Assembly (NCBI GenBank): GCA_019423745.1
Contig: JAHZAV010000011.1
Coordinates: 9,635-73,634 of the forward strand
DNA: 64,000 bases
Reading direction: 5' to 3'
DNA from: Lachnospiraceae bacterium
GTDB lineage: Bacteria; Bacillota; Clostridia; Lachnospirales; Lachnospiraceae
Part shown: one piece after another, positions 41,550 to 50,996 of the stretch
How the letters are laid out: each line of letters begins with the position of its first letter
Position numbering within the stretch: position 1 is the stretch's first letter
Notes under the pieces: generated by a model
Databases searched by the model: none
What the model was told of the DNA's origin: nothing
Seen by the model: the letters and a program-made list of their open reading frames with translations, nothing else
Translations under genes and position numbers: made by a program

Positions 41550-42197
41550 TTGTATTTTACATACGGTGACAGAGAAGTAGAATATTTAAAGAGTAAGGAC
41601 AAAGTATTAGGGGAAATCATAGATCAAATTGGCCATGTTTATCGGGAAGTAGATGATGATTTATTTTCCGCGGTTGTTCATCATATTGTGGGGCAACAGA
41701 TATCTACGAAGGCGCAGGCTACGATCTGGAGTCGGATGAGGGAGGGACTTGGCAGTATAGATGCAGAAAGTATTGGGACTGCGGAGAGTTCAAAGCTGCA
41801 GTCCTTTGGGATTTCTTTTCGCAAAGCAGAGTATATAAAAGACTTTGCAGATAAAGTGAGAAACGGAGAATTTCACCCTGATCAGATATCTTTTCTGTCT
41901 GATAAAGAAGCAATTGCACAACTGTCATCTTTAAAAGGAATTGGTGTGTGGACGGCAGAAATGATTTTGCTGTTTTGTTTGCAGCGTCCAGACATTTTCA
42001 GCTTTGATGATCTGGCAATCCAAAGAGGGCTTCGAATGGTTTACCATCACAGGAAAATTGATAAAAAATTATTTGAAAAGTACCGCAGACGTTTTAGCCC
42101 TTATTGCAGTGTCGCGAGCCTCTATCTCTGGGCGGTGGCAGGAGGAGCCATTCCGGATATGAAGGATTATGCACCTAAGAAGAAACGTCCGACATAA
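41550..42197 (+). CDS. DNA-3-methyladenine glycosylase II family (HhH-GPD)
   Basis: A 215-residue base-excision glycosylase. The helix-hairpin-helix is LSSLKGIGVWTAEMILLF, followed about 20 residues later by the catalytic Asp in IFSFDDLAIQRGL. VVHHIVGQQISTKAQATIW is the typical AlkA N-terminal block. It lacks the extra N-terminal domain of E. coli AlkA. It starts at TTG with AAGGAAGG upstream. An alkyltransferase gene follows directly, so this is an alkylation-repair operon. Confidence 0.88.
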   Translation: MYFTYGDREVEYLKSKDKVLGEIIDQIGHVYREVDDDLFSAVVHHIVGQQISTKAQATIWSRMREGLGSIDAESIGTAESSKLQSFGISFRKAEYIKDFADKVRNGEFHPDQISFLSDKEAIAQLSSLKGIGVWTAEMILLFCLQRPDIFSFDDLAIQRGLRMVYHHRKIDKKLFEKYRRRFSPYCSVASLYLWAVAGGAIPDMKDYAPKKKRPT

Positions 42198-42218
42198 ATG
42201 TGGAAATGGAGATGGGAT

Positions 42219-42764
42219 ATGCAGTACATAAGTCATTATAAGTCACCTATAGGTAATATTCTTTTGGCGGCAGAAACAGGATTTTTGACTGGATTATGGT
42301 TTGAGGGGCAGAAATATTTTGCCCTGCATTTGGATGAACAGCATGAAGAAAAGGAAATCCCTATTTTTGAGAGAACAAAACAGTGGTTGGATCTGTATTT
42401 TTCGGGAAAAGAGCCGGATTTTTCTGTACCGTTACGATTTACGGGAACTGATTTTCAAAAGGAAGTATGGGAGATTTTATGTGCTATCCCGTACGGTGCG
42501 ACTATGACTTACGGCGAGATTGCAAGAAAACTTGCACAAAAAAGAGGGAAAAAAAGTCTGTCAGCCCAGGCAGTAGGCGGAGCAGTAGGAAGAAACGGCA
42601 TTTCAATCCTTGTTCCGTGTCACCGAGTTGTGGGAGCAGGGGGAAGCCTGACAGGATATGCGGGCGGGATAGATAAGAAAGAAAAATTGCTGGCGTTGGA
42701 AAAGACAGGGATGTCTCTTTATTTATGCCAAAGAGAGGAAGAGATAAATAATGGACTGGATTGA
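42219..42764 (+). CDS. ogt: Methylated-DNA-protein-cysteine methyltransferase
   Basis: A 181-residue suicide enzyme that removes methyl groups from O6-methylguanine. The acceptor motif is ILVPCHRVVGAGGSLTGYAGG, and the DNA-binding region QAVGGAVGRN precedes it. The frame opens at 42198, immediately after the alkA stop; ATG 42219 has GGAG and gives the family N-terminus (YISHYKSPIGNILLAA). It overlaps the following kinase-like gene by 14 bases. Confidence 0.93.
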   Translation: MQYISHYKSPIGNILLAAETGFLTGLWFEGQKYFALHLDEQHEEKEIPIFERTKQWLDLYFSGKEPDFSVPLRFTGTDFQKEVWEILCAIPYGATMTYGEIARKLAQKRGKKSLSAQAVGGAVGRNGISILVPCHRVVGAGGSLTGYAGGIDKKEKLLALEKTGMSLYLCQREEEINNGLD

Positions 42765-43317
42765 AAAAACACTTGTAAAAGCAGATAACCTTCTGAAACA
42801 CAAGGAGTCTATTTTTATTGCGATAGACGGCAGATGTGCGTCGGGAAAAACAACGTTTGCAGCACAATTGCAAAAACAATGCGGTGGTAGTGTAATCCAT
42901 ATGGATGATTTTTTTCTGAGACCGGAACAAAGAACCTGGGAGCGACTGCAAAGGCCTGGTGGAAATGTAGATTATGAACGGTTCCTGAAAGAGGTTATGG
43001 AGCCGTTGGCAAGAGGAAAGACCTGTTTCTACAAGCCCTATGACTGTCATAGACAGGATTTCGGAAAAGGCAGATATATCGAACCGGAGCAGATTATTAT
43101 TGTAGAAGGATCTTATAGCTGCCATCCGGTTTTATGGAAATATTATGATCTTCATATCTTCCTGACAATTGACGCCGATTTGCAGATGCAGCGTATCAGT
43201 CACCGGAATAAAGGGTGTATCGATGATTTTCGAGACAAATGGATCCCTCTGGAAGAAAAGTATTTTGCTGCCTGCGGAACGCAAAGCAAGTGTGAACTTA
43301 TATTTTCGGCCTCTTAA
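42751..43317 (+). CDS. Uridine kinase-like P-loop protein
   Basis: A 188-residue P-loop NTPase with Walker A AIDGRCASGKTT, followed by SVIHMDDFFLRPEQR and the late IIIVEGSYSCHPVLWKYYDLHIFL, as in the uridine kinase / phosphoribulokinase-like family. The Lys- and Tyr-rich middle (YKPYDCHRQDF) is typical of small uncharacterised members. The substrate is uncertain. It overlaps ogt by 14 bases and ends the alkylation-repair run. Confidence 0.82.
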   Translation: MDWIEKTLVKADNLLKHKESIFIAIDGRCASGKTTFAAQLQKQCGGSVIHMDDFFLRPEQRTWERLQRPGGNVDYERFLKEVMEPLARGKTCFYKPYDCHRQDFGKGRYIEPEQIIIVEGSYSCHPVLWKYYDLHIFLTIDADLQMQRISHRNKGCIDDFRDKWIPLEEKYFAACGTQSKCELIFSAS

Positions 43318-43352
43318 TTGAGATAATTCGCAGATGGAAAGGAATGGTAAAA

Positions 43353-44117
43353 ATGAAAGGAAAAGAACTGATTTTCAGCCCGACAGGAGGAACAAAGAAG
43401 GTGGCAGATCTCCTTGTAAGAGAATGCGGCATAGAGAGTATAGAGATAGACCTGACGGATGCCACAGTTGAGTTTGAACGCATTTCGATGGAAAAGGATG
43501 AAGTAGCGCTAATAGCAGTGCCTTCCTATGGAGGACGTGTTCCCGGCCTTGCGGCTAAAAGACTTAGCCAGATTCAGGGGAATGGTGCAAAATGTGTACT
43601 TGTGTGTGTATATGGAAATAGAGCGTATGAAGATACGTTAACGGAGTTGTTGGACTTGGCGAAAGCATGTGGTTTTAAAATAATTGCTGCTGTTGCTGCC
43701 GTTGCGGAACATTCCATTATACATCAATATGCTGCAGGAAGGCCGGATAGCCTAGATGAAGAAGAATTGAAGGAGTTTGCAAAGAGAATCCGAAAGAAAA
43801 TTCAAGAAGATAAGGAGGAAATGGACGTTGAAGTGCCGGGAAATCGGCCATATAAGGAATCTAAACCTGTACCAATGATACCAAAAGCAGGGGAAGACTG
43901 TGAAGAATGTGGAATTTGTGCAAAGCAATGTCCTGCACAGGCCATCTCTTTTGCTCATTTAAAGGATGCAGATGAAGAGAAATGCATTTCCTGTATGCGG
44001 TGCGTAGCAGTATGTCCTGCAGGGGCAAGAAAAATAAACGCAGCGGCAGCAGCCGCCGTTGCGCAGAAAATTGAACAGGCATGTTCTGTTAGAAAGAAAA
44101 ATGAACTGTACTGCTAA
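43353..44117 (+). CDS. Flavodoxin-like protein with two 4Fe-4S clusters (EFR1-type ferredoxin)
   Basis: About 254 residues. The N-terminal flavodoxin-like part has FSPTGGTKKVAD, VPSYGGRVPGLAAKRL and VCVYGNRAYEDTL. The C-terminal part has two clostridial ferredoxin motifs, CEECGICAKQCP and CISCMRCVAVCP. Such fusions move electrons between flavin and Fe-S partners. ATG 43344 also opens the frame, but AAAGGA lies almost on it; ATG 43353 is better spaced. The last residues end in a lone Cys. The redox partner is unknown. Confidence 0.85.
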   Translation: MKGKELIFSPTGGTKKVADLLVRECGIESIEIDLTDATVEFERISMEKDEVALIAVPSYGGRVPGLAAKRLSQIQGNGAKCVLVCVYGNRAYEDTLTELLDLAKACGFKIIAAVAAVAEHSIIHQYAAGRPDSLDEEELKEFAKRIRKKIQEDKEEMDVEVPGNRPYKESKPVPMIPKAGEDCEECGICAKQCPAQAISFAHLKDADEEKCISCMRCVAVCPAGARKINAAAAAAVAQKIEQACSVRKKNELYC

Positions 44118-44144
44118 AACAAAAAAGAGAGATTTTGGTCTGTC

Positions 44145-45149
44145 TCACTGTTGTTCCGGTATTTTTGCAGGCCCGGTGGAATTTCGGACAATCAGACTTG
44201 CGTGAAGCAGGAGTGTACCGATTGCTACTTCATTTATCAGGCTTTCCAGTGCATAGTAACCGCTTTTGCCAAGCTGTATTCGCTCTTGACGCACCGTTGT
44301 AAGAGGAGGTGCGGTATAGGCGCAGATTGGAAGGTCATCAAATCCGATAATGCTGATATCATCTGGAATGCGGTAACCCATCTGCTGACATTGGATCATA
44401 GCAGCGTTAGCAATGAGATCGTGGCTGCAGATGATAGCAGTTACTCCGAGATTTAAAAGCCGGGGAAGATGCTTTTCCATACATTGTGTAATATAGTAGG
44501 AGCTTCCGGCATAAGTAGGATCACTTTTCAGCCCATTTTGTCGAAGAGAAGTGAAGAAAGCTTTATGGCGAATCTGCATAATGTAGGAGCCAAGAGCATG
44601 GCTTAAATAGCCGATTTTCTTATGTCCTTGCTGTTTCAGGTAAGAGACGGCAAGTTCCATACCTTCACTATTATCAATCCCCACATATCCAATGTGGGGA
44701 TTTGCTGTTATATAATTGTCATAGAGTACAGTGGCAGTATGGCTTGTGTGGAAATCCTTCATCCAGGGGTCGCTTAACGAAAATCCCAGGATAAAGGCTC
44801 CCAGATAGTCGTTTTTTAACATAAATGTATCGTAAGAATAAGATTTCTGAAGTTTTTCCGTCACCGGAATAATATCTACTGAATAGCCGGCAGGCTCTGC
44901 CATCTGCCGAAATCCCAAAATAATCTCATACCCAAAGTCATGGGGCTGTGTATAATCCATATTTTCAATTAAAATACAAAGCCGGCGCACACCGCCGGGA
45001 CGTCTTATTTTTGTATATCCCAATTCGACTGCTGTTTCAAGTACAGTTTTTTGTAAAGTTTCGCTAATGTCCGTAGCACCGTTAAGCGCTTTAGAAACAG
45101 TTCCTTTAGAAATGCCCAGTTTATCAGCAATATCTTGTATTCTAACCAT
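44145..45149 (-). CDS. LacI family transcriptional regulator
   Basis: A 334-residue regulator: an N-terminal HTH (VRIQDIADKLGISKGTVSKALNGATDIS) with hinge helix, then a periplasmic-binding-protein-like effector domain (GAFILGFSLSDPW, YVGIDNSEGMELAVSYL, IIGFDDLPICAYTAPPLTTVRQ). It is divergent from the glgP-malQ-GH13 operon and is its probable regulator, with a maltodextrin or glucose-phosphate effector inferred. It appears autoregulated: a TTCCTA-N7-TAGGAA dyad covers its -10. Confidence 0.9.
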   Translation of the reverse strand: MVRIQDIADKLGISKGTVSKALNGATDISETLQKTVLETAVELGYTKIRRPGGVRRLCILIENMDYTQPHDFGYEIILGFRQMAEPAGYSVDIIPVTEKLQKSYSYDTFMLKNDYLGAFILGFSLSDPWMKDFHTSHTATVLYDNYITANPHIGYVGIDNSEGMELAVSYLKQQGHKKIGYLSHALGSYIMQIRHKAFFTSLRQNGLKSDPTYAGSSYYITQCMEKHLPRLLNLGVTAIICSHDLIANAAMIQCQQMGYRIPDDISIIGFDDLPICAYTAPPLTTVRQERIQLGKSGYYALESLINEVAIGTLLLHASLIVRNSTGPAKIPEQQ

Positions 45150-45180
45150 TGAAAGCAGCCCTCCTATGTAAAAATATCTG

Positions 45181-45199
45181 TTCCTATTATATCTAGGAA
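45181..45199. promoter_or_regulatory. Candidate LacI-family operator over the regulator's -10
   Basis: Perfect dyad TTCCTA (45181-45186), 7 bp, TAGGAA (45194-45199), spanning the TATAAT of the minus-strand promoter. Confidence 0.55.
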
Positions 45200-45214
45200 A
45201 AGTTGGAAAATCAA
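45186..45214 (-). promoter_or_regulatory. Promoter of the LacI-family gene
   Basis: On the minus strand TTGATT (45214-45209), 17 bp, TATAAT (45191-45186). An AGGAGGG site precedes the ATG at 45149. Confidence 0.7.
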
Positions 45215-45286
45215 CAGATTACCGGGGAAAAACGAGGCATGTGATCATATAAAGTGTAGGAATATCAATTTTGATTGTTATAATGG

Positions 45287-45315
45287 TTGACTAAAACGAA
45301 AATGAGAGTTATGAT
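45287..45315 (+). promoter_or_regulatory. Promoter of the glgP-malQ operon
   Basis: TTGACT at 45287-45292, 17 bp, TATGAT at 45310-45315. A second possible start is the extended -10 TG-T-TATAAT at 45276-45284. Just downstream, CGAAACAA repeats at 45326 and 45336 could be operator half-sites. The leader runs about 130 nt to glgP. This covers the 304-base gap between the LacI gene and glgP. Confidence 0.6.
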
Positions 45316-45453
45316 TGATATGTAGCGAAACAATACGAAACAAATGGCGAATAAGGGAAAAATCATGTGAAGCTTCAGGTATATGAAAATCTTGAAAAAT
45401 AGTATATGATAATAGAAGATCACTGCAACGTGATTTATAGAAAGGAGATAAAA

Positions 45454-47718
45454 ATGGAGCAGGCATTGGAAATGATATTACAGGAAAAATTTCATAAAGG
45501 ACTGAAGGAAGCGTCTAAGGAAGAGATTTATACAGCGCTTCTTTGTGTCACAAAAGATAAAATGAAAGATATGAAGGCGAATACAGGAAATAGAAAGCTG
45601 TATTATATTTCAGCAGAATTTCTCATCGGAAAGCTTTTGTCAAATAATCTGATCAATCTGGGACTTTTTGAAGAGACAAGAGAGGTATTGAAAAAATACG
45701 GACATGATCTTACACAGATTGAGGAGATAGAACCGGAACCATCACTTGGAAACGGCGGCCTTGGCCGGCTTGCGGCATGTTTTCTTGATTCGATTGCCAC
45801 ATTGGGACTTGCCGGAGATGGAGTAGGACTGAATTATCACGAGGGACTTTTCTTGCAGAAGTTTTCTGATCATAAGCAATGGGAAGAGAAAAATCCATGG
45901 ATTACGGAAAACAGCTGGCTGACTAAGACAGATCGTCATTTTCAGGTTCCCTTTAAAGATTTTACGTTGACCTCTACTATGTATGATATTGATGTGCCGG
46001 GGTATGAAAGTGGATGCAACAAACTGCATCTTTTTGATCTGGATACAGTGGATGAAGGGATGATTCATGACGGAATTCAGTTTGACAAGGCAGATATTCA
46101 GAAGAATCTGACATTATTTCTTTATCCGGATGACAGTGATGAGGCCGGTCAGCTTCTTCGGATTTATCAGCAGTACTTTATGGTCAGCAATGCTGCACAG
46201 CTGATTATCAAGGAAGCAGAAGAAAAAGGAATAAATCTTTATCATCTGCATGAACATGTATGTATTCAGATTAATGACACCCATCCGACGATGGTTATTC
46301 CGGAATTGATCCGAATATTGACGACAGAAAAAGGATTCAATATGGACACTGCTGTGGACGTGGTAAGAAAGACCTGTGCTTACACAAACCATACGATTCT
46401 GGCAGAAGCACTGGAAAAATGGCCGGTTGCATATCTGGAGCAGGTTGTGCCTCAGCTTATGCCGATTATTTATGATCTGGATGCGAGAATCAGAAGAGAT
46501 TACCACGATGAGAGAGTTTATATTATTGACGGGCAAAACAGGGTTCATATGGCTCATATTGATATTCATTACGGATATGCGGTCAATGGTGTTGCTGCAC
46601 TTCATACAGAAATTCTCAAAGAATCTGAACTGAAACCATTTTACGATATCTATCCTGCAAAATTTAACAATAAGACCAACGGTATTACATTCCGCAGATG
46701 GCTTTTGCACTGTAATCACAGACTGGCAGACTATTTAAAGGAATTGATCGGAGAAGGTTTTGTAAAGGATGCAGCCCAGCTTGAGAAACTTTTAGCATAC
46801 CAGGATGACGAAACTGTACTGGCACGGTTAAAAGAAATCAAAAAGGAAGCAAAAACGGAACTTAAAAACTATTTGCAGATGACACAGGGAATTGAGATTG
46901 ATGATAATTCTGTGTTTGATATTCAGATTAAACGACTTCATGAGTATAAGAGACAGCAGATGAATGCACTCTATGCTATTTATAAGTACAAGGAAATTAA
47001 GAAGGGGAATCTTCCAAAACGCCCGATTACTATGATCTTTGGTGCAAAAGCTGCTCCGGCTTACACCATTGCAAAAGATATCATTCATCTGATTCTCTGC
47101 CTTCAGGAACTGATTGAGAACGATCCAGAGGTGAAGAAGTATCTTCGTATTGTAATGGTGGAAAATTATAATGTAACAAAAGCAGAAAAACTGATTCCGG
47201 CATGTGATATTTCAGAGCAGATTTCCCTCGCATCCAAGGAGGCATCCGGAACAGGCAATATGAAATTTATGCTGAATGGAGCAGTAACACTTGGAACAGA
47301 AGATGGAGCCAACGTGGAGATTCACGAGCTGGTGGGCGATGACAATATTTATATTTTCGGCGAAAAGTCGGAAAAGGTTATCGATCTGTATGCAAATGCA
47401 TCCTACAGTTCAAAGGAAATTTACGAAAATGACCCAATGGTGGAAGAGCTGGTAGACTTTATTATTAGTAAAGAACTGATCCGTATTGGTGATCCAGTGA
47501 ATCTTGGACGACTTTACAAAGAAATTGTAGGAAAAGATTGGTTTATGACACTTCTGGATGTAAAAGATTATATCCGTACAAAAGAGCGGATGCTGGATGA
47601 TTATGAAGAGGAAAAGAGCTGGGCAAAGAAGATGCTTGTGAACATTGCCAAAGCGGGATTTTTCTCTTCCGACCGTACTATTGCAGAGTATGACAGAGAT
47701 ATCTGGCATTTATCATAA
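45454..47718 (+). CDS. glgP: Glycogen/maltodextrin phosphorylase
   Basis: A 754-residue GT35 enzyme releasing glucose-1-phosphate from alpha-1,4-glucans. Blocks seen are YYISAEFLIGKLLSNNL, PEPSLGNGGLGRLAACFLDS, VCIQINDTHPTMVIPELIR and the PLP-binding Lys in EASGTGNMKFMLNGAVTLGTEDGAN. It is somewhat shorter than the E. coli enzymes. The frame opens at 45406; ATG 45454 follows AAAGGAG and is chosen. It is first in a run with malQ and two GH13 genes. Confidence 0.95.
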   Translation: MEQALEMILQEKFHKGLKEASKEEIYTALLCVTKDKMKDMKANTGNRKLYYISAEFLIGKLLSNNLINLGLFEETREVLKKYGHDLTQIEEIEPEPSLGNGGLGRLAACFLDSIATLGLAGDGVGLNYHEGLFLQKFSDHKQWEEKNPWITENSWLTKTDRHFQVPFKDFTLTSTMYDIDVPGYESGCNKLHLFDLDTVDEGMIHDGIQFDKADIQKNLTLFLYPDDSDEAGQLLRIYQQYFMVSNAAQLIIKEAEEKGINLYHLHEHVCIQINDTHPTMVIPELIRILTTEKGFNMDTAVDVVRKTCAYTNHTILAEALEKWPVAYLEQVVPQLMPIIYDLDARIRRDYHDERVYIIDGQNRVHMAHIDIHYGYAVNGVAALHTEILKESELKPFYDIYPAKFNNKTNGITFRRWLLHCNHRLADYLKELIGEGFVKDAAQLEKLLAYQDDETVLARLKEIKKEAKTELKNYLQMTQGIEIDDNSVFDIQIKRLHEYKRQQMNALYAIYKYKEIKKGNLPKRPITMIFGAKAAPAYTIAKDIIHLILCLQELIENDPEVKKYLRIVMVENYNVTKAEKLIPACDISEQISLASKEASGTGNMKFMLNGAVTLGTEDGANVEIHELVGDDNIYIFGEKSEKVIDLYANASYSSKEIYENDPMVEELVDFIISKELIRIGDPVNLGRLYKEIVGKDWFMTLLDVKDYIRTKERMLDDYEEEKSWAKKMLVNIAKAGFFSSDRTIAEYDRDIWHLS

Positions 47719-47738
47719 ACAGCAGGAGGTATGAAACG

Positions 47739-49208
47739 ATGAGACAGACAGGAATACTGATGCCGGTATCATCCCTCCCTTCTCAAACAGGAATTGGAGA
47801 ATTGGGAAGCAGCGCATATCAATGGATTGATATGATGAAAGAAAGTGGTGTGAAAATATGGCAGATCCTGCCTCTGAATCCGGTAGGGTACGGAAATTCT
47901 CCGTACCAGCCATATTCTTCTTATGCAGGAGATGAACTGTATATCAGTCTGGAAATTTTACAAGAGGAGGGGCTTTTGACATGCCTTCCTCAGCCCTTTC
48001 GGGAAAAAGAAAAGAGAGTGGACTATGATGCAGTCCGTTCCTTTAAACTGCCATATCTAAGAGAAGCCTATCATAATTTTTGCCAGAGAAATCTGGAGAA
48101 ATTGCCAGAGTTTCAAGCATTTGTCTCTCAGGACTGGGTGAGGGAATATGGTATTTTTCGGGCGCTGAAAGCTTCAAATGGAGGAAAGTGCTGGAATGAG
48201 TGGAAAGAAGAGGATAAAAACTGGCTCTATCAGCACCGGGAGCTGATAGAAGATGAGAAGAAAGAGGTGGAATTCCAGATCTTTCTTCAGTACAAATTCT
48301 ATGAGCAGTGGATGAAGGTGAAAAAGGCGGCAAACGACAGCGGCATAAGGATTATGGGAGATGTCCCTTTTTATGTCGGTGTGGATTCTGTAGATGTATG
48401 GGGTGGGAAGGACAACTTCCTTTTAGATACAGATGGACGCCCCATTTTCATTGCGGGTGTTCCGCCGGATTATTTCAGTGAGACAGGGCAAAGATGGGGA
48501 AATCCGATCTATGACTGGGAATATATGAAAGAGAATGGCTATAGATTCTGGCAGGAGAGAATCGGATATAGCGGAAAGCTTTTTGATATTGTGCGCATTG
48601 ATCATTTCCGTGCTTTTGACACATATTGGAAAATTCCCGCTACGTGCCCCACGGCAATCGAGGGTGAATGGATTGAGGCACCGGGATATGATGTGCTTGA
48701 TATGCTGACTGAAAAGCTGCCGGATGTGGAATTGGTAGCAGAGGATCTGGGAGAGCTGCGTCCGGAAGTCTTGACATTAAAGGAACATTATCATTTAAAG
48801 GGAATGAAAATTCTTATGTTTTCCATTGAAACCAAAGGAAAATATGCCTACGACAGTTTTAGGGATACCGAGAATATGATTATTTATACAGGAACCCATG
48901 ATAATGATACTCTGATGGAATGGTACGGTAATTTAGGCTGTGCAGCAAAACGTAAGGTAAGAAAATTTTTAAAGAGACAGGGATGCAGTCAGGGATCTGT
49001 TAAGGATAGGTTACTTTACTATACTTTCAAAAGCAGGGCAGAGTATGCGATTGTTCCAGCACAGGATGTTTTAGGACTTGGAAAGGAAGGTCATATGAAC
49101 ACGCCGGGAACGGTGGGATCTCCAAATTGGGAGTGGAGGCTTCCAGATTTCAGTGAGATGAGAAAAAATTTAAAGTCTCTAAGTGGAGAAATGATATTTC
49201 GGAAATAG
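47739..49208 (+). CDS. malQ: 4-alpha-glucanotransferase (GH77)
   Basis: A 489-residue amylomaltase that rearranges maltooligosaccharides so phosphorylase can act. Catalytic motifs are FDIVRIDHFRAFDTYW (nucleophile Asp), ELVAEDLGEL (acid Glu) and YTGTHDNDT (third Asp). Residues SSLPSQTGIGELGSSAY at the start are standard. It follows glgP by 20 bases and precedes a GH13 gene by 12 bases. Confidence 0.95.
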   Translation: MRQTGILMPVSSLPSQTGIGELGSSAYQWIDMMKESGVKIWQILPLNPVGYGNSPYQPYSSYAGDELYISLEILQEEGLLTCLPQPFREKEKRVDYDAVRSFKLPYLREAYHNFCQRNLEKLPEFQAFVSQDWVREYGIFRALKASNGGKCWNEWKEEDKNWLYQHRELIEDEKKEVEFQIFLQYKFYEQWMKVKKAANDSGIRIMGDVPFYVGVDSVDVWGGKDNFLLDTDGRPIFIAGVPPDYFSETGQRWGNPIYDWEYMKENGYRFWQERIGYSGKLFDIVRIDHFRAFDTYWKIPATCPTAIEGEWIEAPGYDVLDMLTEKLPDVELVAEDLGELRPEVLTLKEHYHLKGMKILMFSIETKGKYAYDSFRDTENMIIYTGTHDNDTLMEWYGNLGCAAKRKVRKFLKRQGCSQGSVKDRLLYYTFKSRAEYAIVPAQDVLGLGKEGHMNTPGTVGSPNWEWRLPDFSEMRKNLKSLSGEMIFRK

Positions 49209-49220
49209 AGAGGGACAAGA

Positions 49221-50996
49221 ATGGAATTTACAGGAGTTTATCATAAAACATCAGAACAGATGAGCTATGCGCTTAATGAAAACGATTTGGTGGTGAATTT
49301 AAAGACAGGATATGATGTCAGACGGGTATTCATCCATCATGGAGATCCATTTGAGGCGGGAATCCTGGGAGGAAATGAAAAGTGGACAGGGACAAGAGAA
49401 GAAATTGTGTTTAAAAAACGGCTTCGCCATCAGATCTGGTGGACAACAACTCTTCGCCCTCCTTATAAAAGATGCAAGTATTATTTTGAGCTTCATACAG
49501 AAAAAGAAATTTGGTACTATTGCGAGGACGGTTTTCTAACAAAGGACCAGATGGATATGGAAGGCCGTATGCTTCAGTGTTTTACTGTTCCGTGGATGAA
49601 CCCGGCAGATGTAAACCGCACACCGAAATGGGTTAATGATACGGTTTGGTACCAGATTTTTCCAGATCGTTTCTGCAGAGGAGAAAGGAGCATAAAAGAA
49701 GATGATTTGACTCCCTGGAGGAAAGGTCCTGTAACTAATGAAGAAAGATTTGGCGGGAATCTGGAAGGTATTCGCGAAAAACTACCTTATCTTGCGGAGT
49801 TGGGAATTACAGGTATCTATCTGAACCCGATTATGGAGGCAGAATCCAATCACAAATATGATACGACTGATTATACAAAAATTGATTCCCATTTTGGAAA
49901 TAAAGAGATCTTTGCAAAGCTGGTGAAGGAGGCCCATTCTCTCGGCATTCGTGTGATGGTGGATGCTGTATTTAATCACAGCGGACAAAAATTCGGCCCC
50001 TGGCAGGATGTGCTGGAAAAGGGGAAAGATTCCCGTTATGCTAAGTGGTTTATGGTCCATACATGGCCGGTTCCCAGAAAGCATGAAGATACCAGAGACG
50101 GCAGATTTTATTCTTTCGCGTTTGCTGACAGGATGCCTAAGATCAATACAAATAATGAGGAAGTAATCGACTATTTCTGCAGGATTTGTGAAGGATGGAT
50201 TGAGGATTATGATATTGATGGCATCCGGTTTGATGTGGGAAATGAGGTATCTCACCGTTTCCTTAAAAAAATGCGGGAACACTTAAAAAGATGTAAGGAA
50301 GATATTTATCTGCTGGGAGAAATCTGGCACGACGCAAGTCAGTGGCTTATGGGAGATGAATATGATTCTGTAATGAATTATCCTTTGATGAGTGGAATTC
50401 ATGACTTTTTTCTGGACAAGAACATGAAGAAAGAAGAGTTTGAGTACATGATCAATCGCTGTTATACAATGTATATGCAGCAGAACAATAATGTTATGTT
50501 TAATCTCCTCGATTCTCATGATACGGAACGGCTTATGAACCGGTTCCACGATTTGGATATTTTTTACCAGCAGTTAGCTGTGCTTTTTACTATGCCGGGA
50601 AGCCCTTGTATTTATTACGGTACAGAGATTGCCATGGAAGGCGGGCATGATCCGGACTGTAGAAGATGCATGCCATGGGATGAATTGGATACGCCCCAAA
50701 ATCAGCAAAATATACAGCAGATAAAGGCTCTCATTCAGATGCGAAAAGAAGAGGAAGCGTGCCGGAGTCTGTATTTTCATTTTCCACAGGAGTATGAAAA
50801 TGAAAGATGTGTAGAATATATTAAGCTTGATGAAAATCAAAATGAGTTGGAAATTCTCTTAAATTGTTCAGAGAGAGCTATGAATCTAAGACCGGAAGGA
50901 GAGATACTCTTTTCAAGAAAATACCAAGACGGTATTTTGGAAAAAAACGGGACGCTGATCCGAAGAAAGATAAAAGGAGGGGCTGAAAATGACTAA
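49221..50996 (+). CDS. GH13 neopullulanase / cyclomaltodextrinase-type enzyme
   Basis: A 591-residue protein with an N-terminal CBM34-like beta domain (residues about 1-125), then the GH13 barrel starting VNDTVWYQIFPDRFCRG. Catalytic residues are in DGIRFDVGNEVSH (nucleophile Asp), YLLGEIWHD (acid Glu) and LLDSHDTER (third Asp). The N-domain and sequence suit subfamily GH13_20 enzymes that cleave cyclodextrins, pullulan or maltodextrins. There is no signal peptide, so it acts in the cytoplasm. It overlaps the next gene by 8 bases. Confidence 0.9.
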   Translation: MEFTGVYHKTSEQMSYALNENDLVVNLKTGYDVRRVFIHHGDPFEAGILGGNEKWTGTREEIVFKKRLRHQIWWTTTLRPPYKRCKYYFELHTEKEIWYYCEDGFLTKDQMDMEGRMLQCFTVPWMNPADVNRTPKWVNDTVWYQIFPDRFCRGERSIKEDDLTPWRKGPVTNEERFGGNLEGIREKLPYLAELGITGIYLNPIMEAESNHKYDTTDYTKIDSHFGNKEIFAKLVKEAHSLGIRVMVDAVFNHSGQKFGPWQDVLEKGKDSRYAKWFMVHTWPVPRKHEDTRDGRFYSFAFADRMPKINTNNEEVIDYFCRICEGWIEDYDIDGIRFDVGNEVSHRFLKKMREHLKRCKEDIYLLGEIWHDASQWLMGDEYDSVMNYPLMSGIHDFFLDKNMKKEEFEYMINRCYTMYMQQNNNVMFNLLDSHDTERLMNRFHDLDIFYQQLAVLFTMPGSPCIYYGTEIAMEGGHDPDCRRCMPWDELDTPQNQQNIQQIKALIQMRKEEEACRSLYFHFPQEYENERCVEYIKLDENQNELEILLNCSERAMNLRPEGEILFSRKYQDGILEKNGTLIRRKIKGGAEND

